Shown one piece after another: positions 11,999 through 22,172 of a DNA stretch of 64,000 bases (the stretch's first letter is position 1; every line of letters begins with the position of its first letter). The stretch is from Ligustrum vulgare. Taxonomy: Eukaryota > Streptophyta > Magnoliopsida > Lamiales > Oleaceae. Location: assembly GCA_963555705.1 (NCBI GenBank), contig OY743188.1, positions 30,376,383 to 30,440,382 of the forward strand, given 5' to 3'. The notes beneath the pieces are model-generated. The model was not told the origin of the DNA. It was given only the letters and a program-made list of their open reading frames with translations, and made no database searches. Position numbers and translations under genes: made by a program.

Positions 11999-13639
11999 TG
12001 AAGAGCATGAAGAAGAAATTGAGCTTTGGGAGTTCAGTTGATCCCGGATGAAGAAGGAAGCAACCCGTCGAGCCAACGACAGTAAATAAAGGCGCTGCTC
12101 GGAAGGCAACCTGAGAGGGGAGTTTCTTTATTCCCTCAAATTGTTATTTTTTTATTTTCATTTTTGTCATTAGTTAATTTCATTCACAAAAAGAAAAAAA
12201 AATTCAGTGGCCTTGTTACGGCCGTAAGTTAAAACTTTACAACCGTAACTCTACTCCATCGAATTTATCCAGAGGCCTAATTACGGCCGTAACTATATTG
12301 TTTACGTCCGTAGTTGATTCTTTCAATTTTTTTCAGATTGTTACTTACGGCCGTAATTAATATCTTCATGGCCGTAAGTTTCGCAAACTTTTAAAATTCC
12401 ATCTCTTCTTCTGATTTCATTCACATTCCCCTTTTTTGTTTTGTATTATCACGCTCCACATTGAGGACAATGTGGAATTCAAGTGTGGGTGGATGATTAT
12501 CTATTATCTTTTGTTATCCATGTTTCATTCATCTTCATTCAATTTTTTTTGTTAGTTAGCTTTAATTGTGCTTAGACACACATTTTGGTATAATAGGAAG
12601 CGACCTCACTTATGATAATTTTTGAACCACCAACTTCCTAAATTACATAATCGGACAAAGAATGAGCACATAGAGATGAGTTTTCCAATAATTTCTGAAT
12701 TAGTTTGAAAATGGAGACAAATTGAAAATTTTCTGCAACCTAATAGAGTCAAACCAAAATTGATATGATAAAATACCTCCCAGAGTAACTCCATTATATC
12801 CTTATCCACTAGATTTTGAGTTCAGAACCAAGACTGAGCAGTGACCTATACTCATAATTAGATGGGAGGAACACATATAATTCGTAATTTGTGAGCTTTT
12901 GAGCCTATGAGCTACTTTTACTCTTTATATTAAGCTCTTATTTTTTTGATGTGTGTCCTGCATGGTTGACTTGTTCTTGGATTTGCTTTTCTGTACATGC
13001 CGTTGTAGCCTCTTGACTCAAATGCAAAATATAGTAAAGGCATTAGGTTAAACCAAATTTGACATGCTAAAAGGGTCTACCATGATACACGTACCAATAG
13101 AAGCCCCTTTGAGCCTTAGCCTTTCCTTGAAATTTTGATGCCACGCTACAAGCCACGAATACCCTTTCTTTCGCATTGTCTTTGTTTTGAACCCATAGAG
13201 AAGGGATTCAAAAGCTTTTGTTGATTAAGCGTGATGTGGTCTAAGTCTAAAAAGTTGCAACGGTTATCTTGTGTTGGGCGACGGTTGTGTAATGGACTGA
13301 ATTCAGGGGAATGTAATTCTATCTTGTACCAATTGGTGACTGCGTAATGATTTGAACAAAAGAGAAAAAAGTTGCAGTCTGTACTCGAAAAAAAAATTGA
13401 AAGAAAAAAAGTAATGAAAAGGAAGTTTAGTCCAGAAAATTAATAGTTGAGGAAGTCAAACACTCAACTTGTGAAAATGAAGGAAAAAAAAATCAAGTGT
13501 TAACTAAGTTGGGTAGCGGGAAACAATGAAGTTCATATTAAGGGATGAAAAAAGTAATGTCATTGTGAATTGACTTGGTTTGCGAAATTCCTTCTCGACT
13601 CAGCCTAAATCCTTTTATCCTACCCAACCTGAAGCCCCG
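11999..13639 (+). other. Athila-like 3' noncoding region, first part
   Basis: No RT, RNase H or integrase can be found. The sequence goes from protease to the phrase gtcgagccaacgacagtaaa and ggcgctgctcggaaggcaac, then to cattgaggacaatgtgga and caagtgtgggtgg, which I recognise as typical of the stretch after pol in Athila-type elements. A cluster of TTACGGCCGTAA-type palindromes occupies about 12215-12385. The rest (12500-13639) is AT-rich, without long frames. It is interrupted after gaagccccg by the minus-strand element and resumes at 18735. Confidence 0.65.
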
Positions 13640-14390
13640 TGATATGAACCCCTTCGGTATATTGACCGAAAATTCCCACAACAATTTAATACAAAACCCA
13701 AGAAAGCTAAAGTGGTAAAATAAAGGATAAACACCTTAACCCAAGTTTAAATCTAACCCAAAATTCAAGGATTAGCTAACCCTAGCCCAATGGGTATCAA
13801 CCAAACAAATTCCAAGGTGGCGGAAATTAAAAACAACACAAGAATAATAATACTCAAGCAAAGTTGAATAACTTCCAAGAAAATACAAGATCAAAGATGT
13901 TTAACCTTACCTCAAGAAGGGGGTCTTCAAGACCAAGCTCTCAAGAGCAATTTACATGAACATCCAAGTTATCTTTACAAATGACAAGAAATGTGTATAA
14001 AATGTACAAAATGGGTAAAAGATGCAATTTCGGTATTTACAAGAAAAACCCCGTTTTTGTAAAATGGAGTGTTTTGGTCGACCGAAATTATTTCGGTCGA
14101 TCATTGGGTCGACCGAAATGGGACTTTCTGTCGACCGTCACTCAGCCGAACGCGACTGAGGCTAAATCAAAAAATTCTCTGCAGAAGATAGGTCGACCGG
14201 AAGAAAGTTCGGTCGACCGAACTTGGCTGAAACTCCAAGCTTCTCAATTTTGGCTCCAACTTGATTCTTGGCTTCTTTTCTTGATTTATTCACATTGTTT
14301 AGCCTCGAATCTTGAACCTCTTCAACTTCGGATCTCGTCATGGGTCCCACGGGCACGTGCATTGAGATTTGACTTTCTCGATTCTCATCA
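13640..14390 (-). repeat. 3' LTR of the minus-strand gypsy element
   Basis: It is bounded by tgatatgaacc and ctcgattctcatca on the plus strand and matches 17983-18734. It carries several ggtcgaccgaa-type palindromes between about 14085 and 14222. Confidence 0.92.
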
Positions 14391-15480
14391 TCCCCTCCTT
14401 CTTGAAAAGGATTCGACCTCGAATCTTGCAACATTGTGGATCACAGGTTCGTGTAATGAAGTTGGACCCTCGTGATTCTCATCATCTCCTCCATCTCGAA
14501 AGAGATTCGACCACGAATCGACACCTACAATAAAAATAGAAAATTCAGACACAATAAATGTAACTGAACTCACCGTGCAAAATCAATTTGTAGGCGTTGC
14601 GAAGAACTTGAGAGGTGCCAACATCACAGGGTAGCATTTTGGATTTTATTCGATCGGGAACCCGTTCTCCCCTTGAAAAGAACTATTTCCAACCACCCGG
14701 ATCAAATACGAATCGCCTCCTACCATGGTTGGCATGGGAAGTACATTGTGTGCCAATCCCCTCAGATGGAGGCACGAGCCTCCTGCGAAGGGGCTTAACC
14801 AGATTTGCTTTGTTGTGCCCACCTATACTAACATTTCCATCAATAAATAAGTACATCAAGCTCAAAAGAGTTAGTAGGCTAGGACCATAAGCAACATCAA
14901 GTGGAGAAAGTTTTCTAATAGGATGAACACTTCCATTGCAAGCAAATTTATCAACCACAAATTGAGCATCATTTTTATGCAAAGGCACCACTCCCCCAAA
15001 GAAAAGATTCATCATGTTTATATTAATGCGGGCTTCATGACATGTAGTAAAATGTAAAAGTTTAATACCCCTACCAACATCCACAAAATTAGCATCATTT
15101 CTTTTCTTTAGTCTAAGTAAACCCAACACCAACTCCATAGAATGATTAACCCAAGGTTTACTAGGAATGTGCAAATGTGTGTATAAAACTTGAGGTAAAA
15201 ACTTAGATTTAACCACTTTGAACGTTCGGCCTTTACAACAAGTGCAAACATGTTTATCACCAATTTTTCAATGAGGCCAATAAAAATGATCACAAAATAT
15301 TTCCACGGCCCCCTTGGTTCCAAATTGTCTCCCCCTACACCCCCTATGTGCATCTCCCATTAGCAACTCCCACATGGCACATTTAGGAAAGAACAATCTA
15401 ATATCCCAAAACAAATAATGATCATGTCTATGAAATTCATCAAAATATTGCACACCACATGATTCATAAATGTTAAACTA
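14391..15480 (-). pseudogene. Integrase region of the minus-strand gypsy element (broken, deleted)
   Basis: Read from 15480 downwards. Frames at 15216-14683 and 15353-15108 resemble the gypsy integrase: SKPWVNHSMELVLGLLRLKK corresponds to the segment around the first catalytic aspartate, here changed (MEL instead of MDF-type). The next recognisable part jumps to SPLDVAYGPSLLTLLSL and then GRRRFVFDPGGW, the C-terminal part, so the middle with the other catalytic acids is missing. Below 14683 the frames RIKSKMLP and YKLILHGEF, and a DSRxNxFQEGGDDE-like tail near 14400-14540, mark the end of pol. Not functional. Confidence 0.65.
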
Positions 15481-16131
15481 TTTTGGGTTTTTAGTATGCA
15501 TGCTCTTGACATGTTCAAGACAAGATGAGTTGGTTAAGGAGGTTAGAAGGAAAATCATTTTCAAGCCAAAATGTTTGGTTAGATCTCCCTTATAGACTTC
15601 CCAAACTAGCAATTCCCCTATAAGACAAGTAGGCACACTGAGCTTGTTTTCACAAAATAGGAAGTCATGCTTGTTTTCGCAAAACAGGAAGCCACCATGC
15701 ACGTGAAGGCTATCAAGTATAACATTCTCACACTCCAAAAAAATATTTGCTAATCTTCCATCGATGTCATAAAATCCTCTAATGTATTCAAAACATAATA
15801 ACCTTGCATTTAAAGAATTGTTAGGAGCATACCTCCTTGATGTGACGTCGGTTATTTCATTTTGTTTACCTCGGTTGTACTTGTCGTTGTAGGAAAATGT
15901 TTCCAAAAATTTCTTCCATAAGACATGCTTTTGGAGTTCTTTGGTGCTTTGATAAGTTGGCCTCACAATTTCCTGCAACAAAGAAATAACCAAACTAGGG
16001 AGGGAAGTATTAGAATATTCAAGAATAAAGAACATTTTGGGGTGATCTTTTCTCTCAATTTTCTTGGTGGCACTCATCACTTCCTCACCTTTTTCTGAGG
16101 TAGGAACCCCAACTCTGGGTTCTTCTCTCAC
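15478..16131 (-). pseudogene. RNase H end and integrase zinc-finger linker (broken)
   Basis: A 217-residue frame. Its middle, FSYNDKYNRGKQNEITDVTSRRY, corresponds to the gypsy RNase H end 'NVVADALSRR', with the usual ADALSRR changed. It is followed by LNARLLCFEYIRGFYDID, FLFCENKLSVP and LIGELLVWEVYKGDLTKHFG, the linker into the integrase zinc finger. The N-terminal part is a charged linker shared with the upstream gag/protease frame, from which it is separated by a frameshift near 16131. The RT that should precede it is deleted. Confidence 0.65.
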
Positions 16132-16134
16132 CTC

Positions 16135-17124
16135 TCATTTTTCTGGAGTCGTGGCTCCAACCCTCATCGAATCTCCTTTTTCTAGGGACGTGGCCCCAAC
16201 TCTCATGCTCTCATCTTTATTTTCTTCAATTTTATCAATTGAAGGTTCTTTTGTTTTCCTATCCTCCCTTTCTTTCTCTTCTTTTTTCTTCTCCTTCTCC
16301 TTTTCTTCCTCGAATTCCTTCTTGAGCTTCATTTGGTCTTTGCACACTTCTTCCGGACTCAAGGATAGGATCACAACCTTTTTTTCATCCATTTGGAAGC
16401 TACACCAGTTCTTCCTCTTGTCATGTGTCACACTCCTAACACTTTGCCAAGGTCTCCCCAAAATTATGTGTGTAGTGTGCATGGGAACTACATCACATAT
16501 CACTTGGTCACAATAGGTTCCAATGTTGAAGGAAAGAAGAACTTGTTCACTCACTCTCACTCCCCCATCATCACCCAACCTTTGCAATACATAGAGATTA
16601 GGATGCCTCTTAACCGGTAACCCCAATTTCTCCACCCTACTACCACTCACCAAATTCATGTCACTCTCCCCATGGGCAAAAGATGTTGCTGGCTTAGCAT
16701 TCATCTCCAATACTCCCTTCTCATTATCACCCCTCCTATGGAATGATGGACTCTTCATTTTTGTTCTATCAATATTATCATCAATTCCATCTCCACTCCT
16801 GTCTACCCATTCTCCTCTTTTCCTATACATGTTCCCATTTTGTTTACCATCCCCTTCATCATCCCAAACATTCATTCTAATTTTCCTATTCAACTTCCCA
16901 TTTGGTTTTCTACTTCCATCCCTATACACAATGTTCCCAAATTTATCTCTCAACCTTCTCCTACCATCCCTATTTTCTTCATCCATACTAGTTGATGTAC
17001 TCTCCCCCCTTGTTCCTAAATTTTCCAACTCACCCCCAATCTTCTCCATTTGTTTAGCCATGGTAGTTGAAAGATTTTGTAACAAGTACTTCAAATCTTG
17101 AGTTTGAGCATTGGAATTTGACAT
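16135..17124 (-). pseudogene. Gag/protease fragment of the minus-strand gypsy element
   Basis: I chose the start at 17124 (MSNSNAQTQDLKYLLQNL); an upstream in-frame ATG at 17181 only adds leader sequence. The N-terminus is a gag-like heptad stretch, then a charged region rich in R, D and G. The capsid core and the zinc knuckle are missing. From about residue 165 it reads VEKLGLPVKRHPNLY, FNIGTYCDQVICDVVPMH and IILGRPWQSVRSVTHD, the C-terminal half of the gypsy protease; the active-site D-x-G loop is absent. The tail is a Glu/Lys-rich coil and a repeated RVGATxxEKG unit. A gag-protease fusion made by deletion. Confidence 0.7.
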
Positions 17125-17968
17125 GGTGTGTAAGTGTGAAAGTGTTCTCACAAGAATAATTTTCACTCGTGTTTCACTCAATTTAGGCTTTTACCCTCTA
17201 ATGAGCTCACCACTCTTGCCTTTTTCCACTCAAAATCTCCTTTCTCAAGTTCTCCAAGGAAGGTAATCAACTAAACCACAAAGTATAATTATTGTGAAGT
17301 CAAGGAAATCACAAACAAAGGAAGAAGGAATTTATAACAAGTAGATACAAATAGCAAGTAGAATTTATGTGCTTGCTAAACTCAAAAGGAACAATATTTA
17401 TGTGCGATAGGATGTTAGGAACACAATTTAGCAATGGAATTGACAAACCACAAATAATAGACAAGGCATAGATGTAGAACAATAAGCACAAGGAGTATAA
17501 ATTTTGAATGAGACAATTTATCAAACACCTTGTACTCAATCTTTGAATGACCTTGAATGGATAAAATGTGGATATATGATAAATCCCCAACAACCCAAAT
17601 GAAATAAGAAATGAATGATCAACAATTATCCAATGTATGAAGCAAGTAATATATGGGATACAATGTTGATAACAGAATCTCAATGATAGGAATTGGATAG
17701 CTCCAAGTAATTAACAAGTTATGGGCATTGAATAATAAGGCATGAATGTGGTATTTTTCTTTGGGACAATTTATCAAACACTTTGGATAATGTCGGAAAG
17801 TAAGTGTTTGGCTAATAGAAACCCCCAACAAATTCAACAATCAATATACCCAATATGTAATGATCAATAAATACTCATGAGCATACAAATTTTCTCCAAT
17901 TTTTCCCAATTTTCGGATTTTTTTTTAACAACAATAAGGTAAAGATAGGTTTACCAAATTAGAGCCAA

Positions 17969-17980
17969 GCTCTGATACCA
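17969..17980 (-). other. Primer binding site (initiator Met-tRNA type), minus strand
   Basis: Plus-strand gctctgatacca is tggtatcagagc on the minus strand and lies two bases inside the LTR that starts at 17983. It sets the element's orientation. Confidence 0.92.
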
Positions 17981-17982
17981 AA

Positions 17983-18734
17983 TGATGTGAACCCCTTCGG
18001 TATATTGACCGAAAATTCCCACAACAATTTAATGCAAAACCCAAGAAAGCTAAAGTGGTAAAATAAAGGATAAACACCTTAACCAAAGTTTAAATCTAAC
18101 CCAAAATTCAAGGATTAACTAACCCTAGCCCAATGGGTATCAACTAAACAAATTCCAAGGTGGCGGAAAATAAACAACAACACAAGAATAATAATACTCA
18201 AGCAAAGTTGATTAACTTCCAAGAAAATACAAGATCAAAGAGGTTTAACCTTACCTCAAGAAGGGGGTCTTCAAGACCAAGCTCTCAAGAGCAATTTACA
18301 TGAACATCCAAGTTATCTTTACAAATGACAAGAAATGTGTATAAAATGTACAAAATGGGTAAAAGATGCAATTTCGGTATTTACAAGAAAAACCCCGTTT
18401 TTGTAAAACGGAGTGTTTTGGTCGACCGAAATTATTTCGGTCGATCATTGGGTCGACCGAAATGGGACTTTCTGTCGACCGTCACTCAGCCGAACGCGAC
18501 TGAGGCTAAATCAAAAAATTCTCTGCAGAAGATAGGTCGACCGGAAGAAAGTTCGGTCGACCGAACTTGGCTGAAACTCCAAGCTTCTCAATTTTGGCTC
18601 CAACTTGATTCTTGGCTTCTTTTCTTGATTTATTCACATTGTTTAGCCTCGAATCTTGAACCTCTTCAACTTCGGATCTCGTCATGGGTCCCACGGGCAC
18701 GTGCATCGAGGTTCGACTTTCTCGATTCTCATCA
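17983..18734 (-). repeat. 5' LTR of the minus-strand gypsy element
   Basis: It starts tgatgtgaacc and ends ctcgattctcatca. It is the partner of 13640-14390, with about 13 base differences by eye, and carries the same ggtcgacc palindrome series at about 18420-18565. Confidence 0.92.
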
Positions 18735-18940
18735 CCCCGTTACAACCAAAGAAAGACCTTTACTTTGCACTTGTGTTATTGTTGGCTCCGGTTATGACAT
18801 TTGAGCAGTCTGTGGTAATAGATTCTCCATGCAGTGAGTTGAGTGAAAATTCTCACCCTTATACACTTTGTACGAAGAGAGAAATATCTAGTGAGGGTGT
18901 TAACTCCCATTACATATGCTTATGAGTGGTTTGAATTGCT
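18735..18940 (+). other. Athila-like 3' noncoding region, second part
   Basis: Continuation of the sequence broken at 13639 (ttacaaccaaagaaagacc...). Short; no coding sequence seen. It ends at the truncated minus-strand LTR. Confidence 0.6.
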
Positions 18941-19791
18941 TGATCTATATTCTGTGCTTTCGTGATAAGATTCGAAGCGCGGAAGAAACGCCGGAAAGTT
19001 CCGAACCCTGGTTGTGGAGGGACGGTGGAATCTTGACCTGATATTCACGACGCGATGGCTCGACGATGCGGAATAAAGAACCAAGACTTTCGAAACGCCA
19101 CAAGGAATTGCCCAACTTCCTTGATAAGTTTCTGGTTTTGAACACCACAAACACTCTCGTGAATATTTGATAAGTTCTGGATGAACGCCATAAGATAATC
19201 AATCTTGATAAGTTCGGGTTTGTAATGTGAATCCACACATTAAACAACTGAAAAACATTCAATCACTTTTATTCAAATTCGAAGTCTAGTTTTACATTGA
19301 ATGGAAATAGAATATAAATAAGTAAAATAAAACCCTAGTTGCTAATGGACTCAAAATATAGTTCTAACTAACCTAAAATAGCTAAAAACTGATAAGGAAA
19401 TAAAATAATGCGTAATCTTCAAATTCCAACAGCGGCGCACGTCCAGAAGCTATCTTACGGCCGTGAGTGTCTTCATTTACGGCCGTAAATTGTGTAATTG
19501 AAATATGTCACGGCCGTGAAGATTTTTGTTACGGCCGTAAGTCCTTTTATCCGGTCATGAAATAGACATAGAGCAAGTTACGACCGTGATCCTTCATTTA
19601 CGTCCGTGAGCTTCAAAAGTTACGGTCGTGACCAATTCCTTTCACAGACGTGATTCAATTTTTGGTTCTTTTCAACACGGTTTGATCTTCAAAGCTCGTC
19701 GAACCTGCTGAATTCTTGTTTTGGCTTGAATATTTAAATTTTCCCGTCAAGCCTGCTATAACTTCGATTGTCGAGGGTCCAGAACACATCA
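18941..19791 (-). repeat. LTR of a truncated minus-strand retroelement
   Basis: On the minus strand it starts TGATGTGTTCTGGACC at 19791 and ends near tgatctatatt (plus-strand start 18941). It shares its start pattern (TGATRYGWTCYGGACC, then ATCGAAG) and the phrases gaacttatcaa and gtggcgttc with the solo LTR at 41076-41868. It holds a cluster of eight or so TTACGGCCGTAA-type motifs at 19450-19655. No partner LTR remains in the window, so the right part of this element was lost. Confidence 0.7.
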
Positions 19792-20354
19792 TACACTTAA
19801 GATGATTCGTCCCGAATCATAGCTTTGTTCCTGTTGTTTCACTTCACCTCCTGGATCAAACGGAAAATTATTGCTTCCATGCCATGAGTTTAGTAAATTA
19901 TGCTCCTTTGATTGGAAAACATGGAAGAGATGGAGCTTGAACTTCCTTTGCCATTTGTAGTGTGGTTGAAGCTTCCAAACATAATTAGCCTGCAAGAAAG
20001 AATTAAATAAAACGGGGTGGGAAATGTTAGTTTTATGAAGTACAAGGTATGGATCATTGTATTCATAATCAACCATCACCAACTCCACTTTTTGGACCAC
20101 GAGGCTCTTCTCTTCGCCTCTTTCCCCCTTTGCAATTTCATGTTCAATTTTTTTATCTTCAAACTCAACCACATCTCCTACCTCCACATTTGTATCACCA
20201 TGTTCATGTACTACCTCATCACTACCAAAATGTGGACCTACCAATTCAAAACCCAAAATTTGAACTTCTACCCCAACTCTAATTTCTCATCAAATTTTGG
20301 AGTCTGTTCACCTAACTCTACATTTTCAACTCCTACCACAAAGTTCGGGGTCTC
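19792..20354 (-). pseudogene. Internal 3' part of the truncated minus-strand retroelement
   Basis: A 155-residue minus-strand frame (20256-19789) begins MGFELVGPHFGSDEV, passes an acidic stretch and ends FDPGGEVKQQEQSYDSGRIILSV. The DSGR tail, encoded by gattcgggacgaatcat, is a recurrent end of plant gypsy internal regions just before the 3' LTR, and here it lies directly before that LTR. I see no RT, RNase H or integrase motifs. The right edge abuts the truncated Athila 3' LTR, so the rest was deleted. Function unknown; it may belong to a non-autonomous family. Confidence 0.5.
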
Positions 20355-21701
20355 CAAAGAGCTCCAAATCAATAATGGCATGTGGGAAGAAGATTAGATG
20401 CAAAAATTATGGTCAAAGAAGGTTTGTGGTGAAGTTGGAAATTAAAAACCCGCAAGGATTGTGATCATGAATTTTAGTCCTAGATTGAAACTCAATTTGG
20501 TCATAGAAGACTTTCGAATTTTGGAAGAGCTATTTCACAAATAATTGTAGATATTTGAGTTTTCTTTCCAACGCAAGGCCGTAAAAGACAAAGTTATGGC
20601 CGTAACTTCCAAATTCCGAAAATTTTCAGTAGCTCACTTACGGTCGTAAATGAAAAAGTTACGGCCGTAACTTGCTCGCCAAGAAATTTCCTTATTTGAT
20701 TCATTGCATAATTTTGGTATATCTTGTGGGTAAAGGTAGGGTACGATTTTGGGAGTATTAAAGGAGCAAAATCACCACAAAAAGGAGGCCGGACATTGAG
20801 GAAAATTGAGAGCAAAATATAGAGCATTATTGAGAGATTTTCAAGCGCAAGAATATCAACAACAATGGACTTCATGAAGCAAATTGAAGAATCTACCACA
20901 ATCATGCTAGGCTAAATTCCATATCTTGTTCAAAGGGGAAGTTATGTTAACTCAATTATGTTATTTTCTTTTCCTACAAATTAGTAGCGTGAATTTATTC
21001 CTTTATTTCAATTGTTGGATTACTATGTTTTGAATGTTCAATTGAGTTTATTTGATTAATATTTTAATTTGGCCAATTGGATTATTGATCTTTGGATTCA
21101 TGAATATGCTATGTTTAGATTCTTGATCTGTAATTATCATTGAATCTTTACTTTAGTAGCAAATAAATGTTGTGCATGTTTAGTAATAATTCAACTTGGA
21201 TTGATTAATTCGAGCTTGTGAAATTAACGATCCAATCCAATCTATTCTTCTAAATTTTCATACTAGTCGTGCATTAAATCCTAAGAGCTTGTTTAGGATT
21301 GTCCATGGCTAGATTTGGTTCGAAGAGCTTGTTTTGAATCAATACACATTAGGAAGAATATAGATAATCAGAGCTTGTTGATTATTTATGACTGATAATT
21401 GAATAGAGATATAAACACGTTACAAGGAAAGGGATAACATTAACTGAGGGCACAACCGAACCTGAGAACAAAATTTCTTCTCATATTATTTCTCTAGTTA
21501 TATTTAATTGTTTATTTTTATGCATATTTTTCATTCAAGCAATTTTAAACAACAAACCCCCATTCCATTCTAATTGATCGTACAACTAAAATTAGTTTCC
21601 ATTCCTCGTGGGATCGACCTTTACTCTCGCTACTACGTTATTAATTAATATTTAGCGAGTAAGGAATTATTTATTATTTTGGTGCACCGCGACACGCATC
21701 A
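20355..21701 (+). repeat. 3' LTR of the Athila-like element, 5'-truncated
   Basis: Matches the 5' LTR from 8118 to its end (caaagagctc... to ...gacacgcatca). The first 185 bp or so of the LTR are missing, and an internal stretch corresponding to about 8343-8429 is deleted. It ends next to the gttca duplication. Confidence 0.88.
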
Positions 21702-22135
21702 GTTCAAATGGAAACTGAAAAGGTAAAAATTATTCAAGAAAGACTAAAGATGACACAAGATCGACAAAAGAGTTATGCTGACAGACGCAGAAAAGATTTG
21801 GTGTTTGAAGTTGGGGATAAAGTCTTCTTAAAGTTATCACCATGGAAAGCTATTTAGAGGTTTGGCAAGAGAAGGAAGCTGAGTCCCAGGTATATTGGAC
21901 CCTATGAAATTGTTGAGAGGATTGGTCCAATTGCTTATCGACTTGCTTTTCTAGATGAGTTGTCCAGAATACATGATGTGTTTCATGTATCTATGCTTCG
22001 TAAGTACATAGTAAATTGATGAAAATGAGATGGTTTCATTAGTCAAGGTCCGATGGGGAACTAACCCAGCAGAAGAGGCTACATGGAAAAATGAGGAACA
22101 AATCCGTGTTCAATATCCTCATCTATTTGGTGATT
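21702..22135 (+). pseudogene. C-terminal part of the Tekay-like integrase
   Basis: Resumption of the frame broken at 7932. It reads VQMETEKVKIIQERLK, RRKDLVFEVGDKVFLKLSPW, a TAG at 21855 where glutamine would fit, then LSPRYIGPYEIVERIGP and DVFHVSMLRKYIV. After a stop at about 22018, SLVKVRWG, AEEATWKNEEQI and VQYPHLF follow: the tail that in Tekay-type elements carries the chromodomain-like segment. The stretch between YIV and SLVKV is shorter than I expect for this clade, suggesting an internal deletion there. Confidence 0.82.
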
Positions 22136-22156
22136 GAATTTTGAGGACGAAATTCT

Positions 22157-22172
22157 TTGAAGGAGGTAAGAT
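22157..22172 (+). other. Polypurine tract
   Basis: Purine-rich ttgaaggaggtaagat directly before the 3' LTR, following the phrase ttgaggacgaaatt that commonly ends the interior of Tekay-like elements. Primes plus-strand DNA synthesis. Confidence 0.75.

Larger units (their letters stand above)
13640..18734 (-). mobile_element. Internally deleted Ty3/gypsy element (minus strand)
   Basis: Two nearly identical LTRs (751 and 752 bp; about 13 differences by eye) enclose a minus-strand interior. A perfect 5-bp duplication, ccccg, flanks it at 13635-13639 and 18735-18739; excision restores a continuous Athila-like sequence (gaagccccgttacaacc). The PBS lies next to 17983, so 17983-18734 is the 5' LTR. 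The interior keeps fragments of gag/protease, RNase H and integrase but lacks the RT core, so it is non-autonomous. The close LTRs make it the youngest insertion in this nest. Confidence 0.92.
7933..21701 (+). mobile_element. Athila-like Ty3/gypsy element, gag-protease only, nested in integrase
   Basis: The element is bounded by tgataagtgc and ...acacgcatca and flanked by a perfect 5-bp duplication, gttca, at 7928-7932 and 21702-21706. Removing it rejoins the host integrase reading frame (...PEIVQMETEKV...). It has a 5' LTR, an Asp-tRNA-type PBS, Athila-type gag and a protease, and then goes straight to 3' noncoding sequence. RT, RNase H and integrase are absent, so this copy is non-autonomous. 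Two minus-strand elements lie in its 3' half, and the first part of its 3' LTR is missing. Confidence 0.88.

Noticed and set aside
16064..17101. Plus-strand Ser/Phe-rich frames of about 150 codons
   Set aside because: Complement of the charged, Lys/Glu-rich gag-protease fragment on the minus strand.
20017..20397. Plus-strand frame of 126 codons
   Set aside because: Shadow of the minus-strand internal region of a retroelement.
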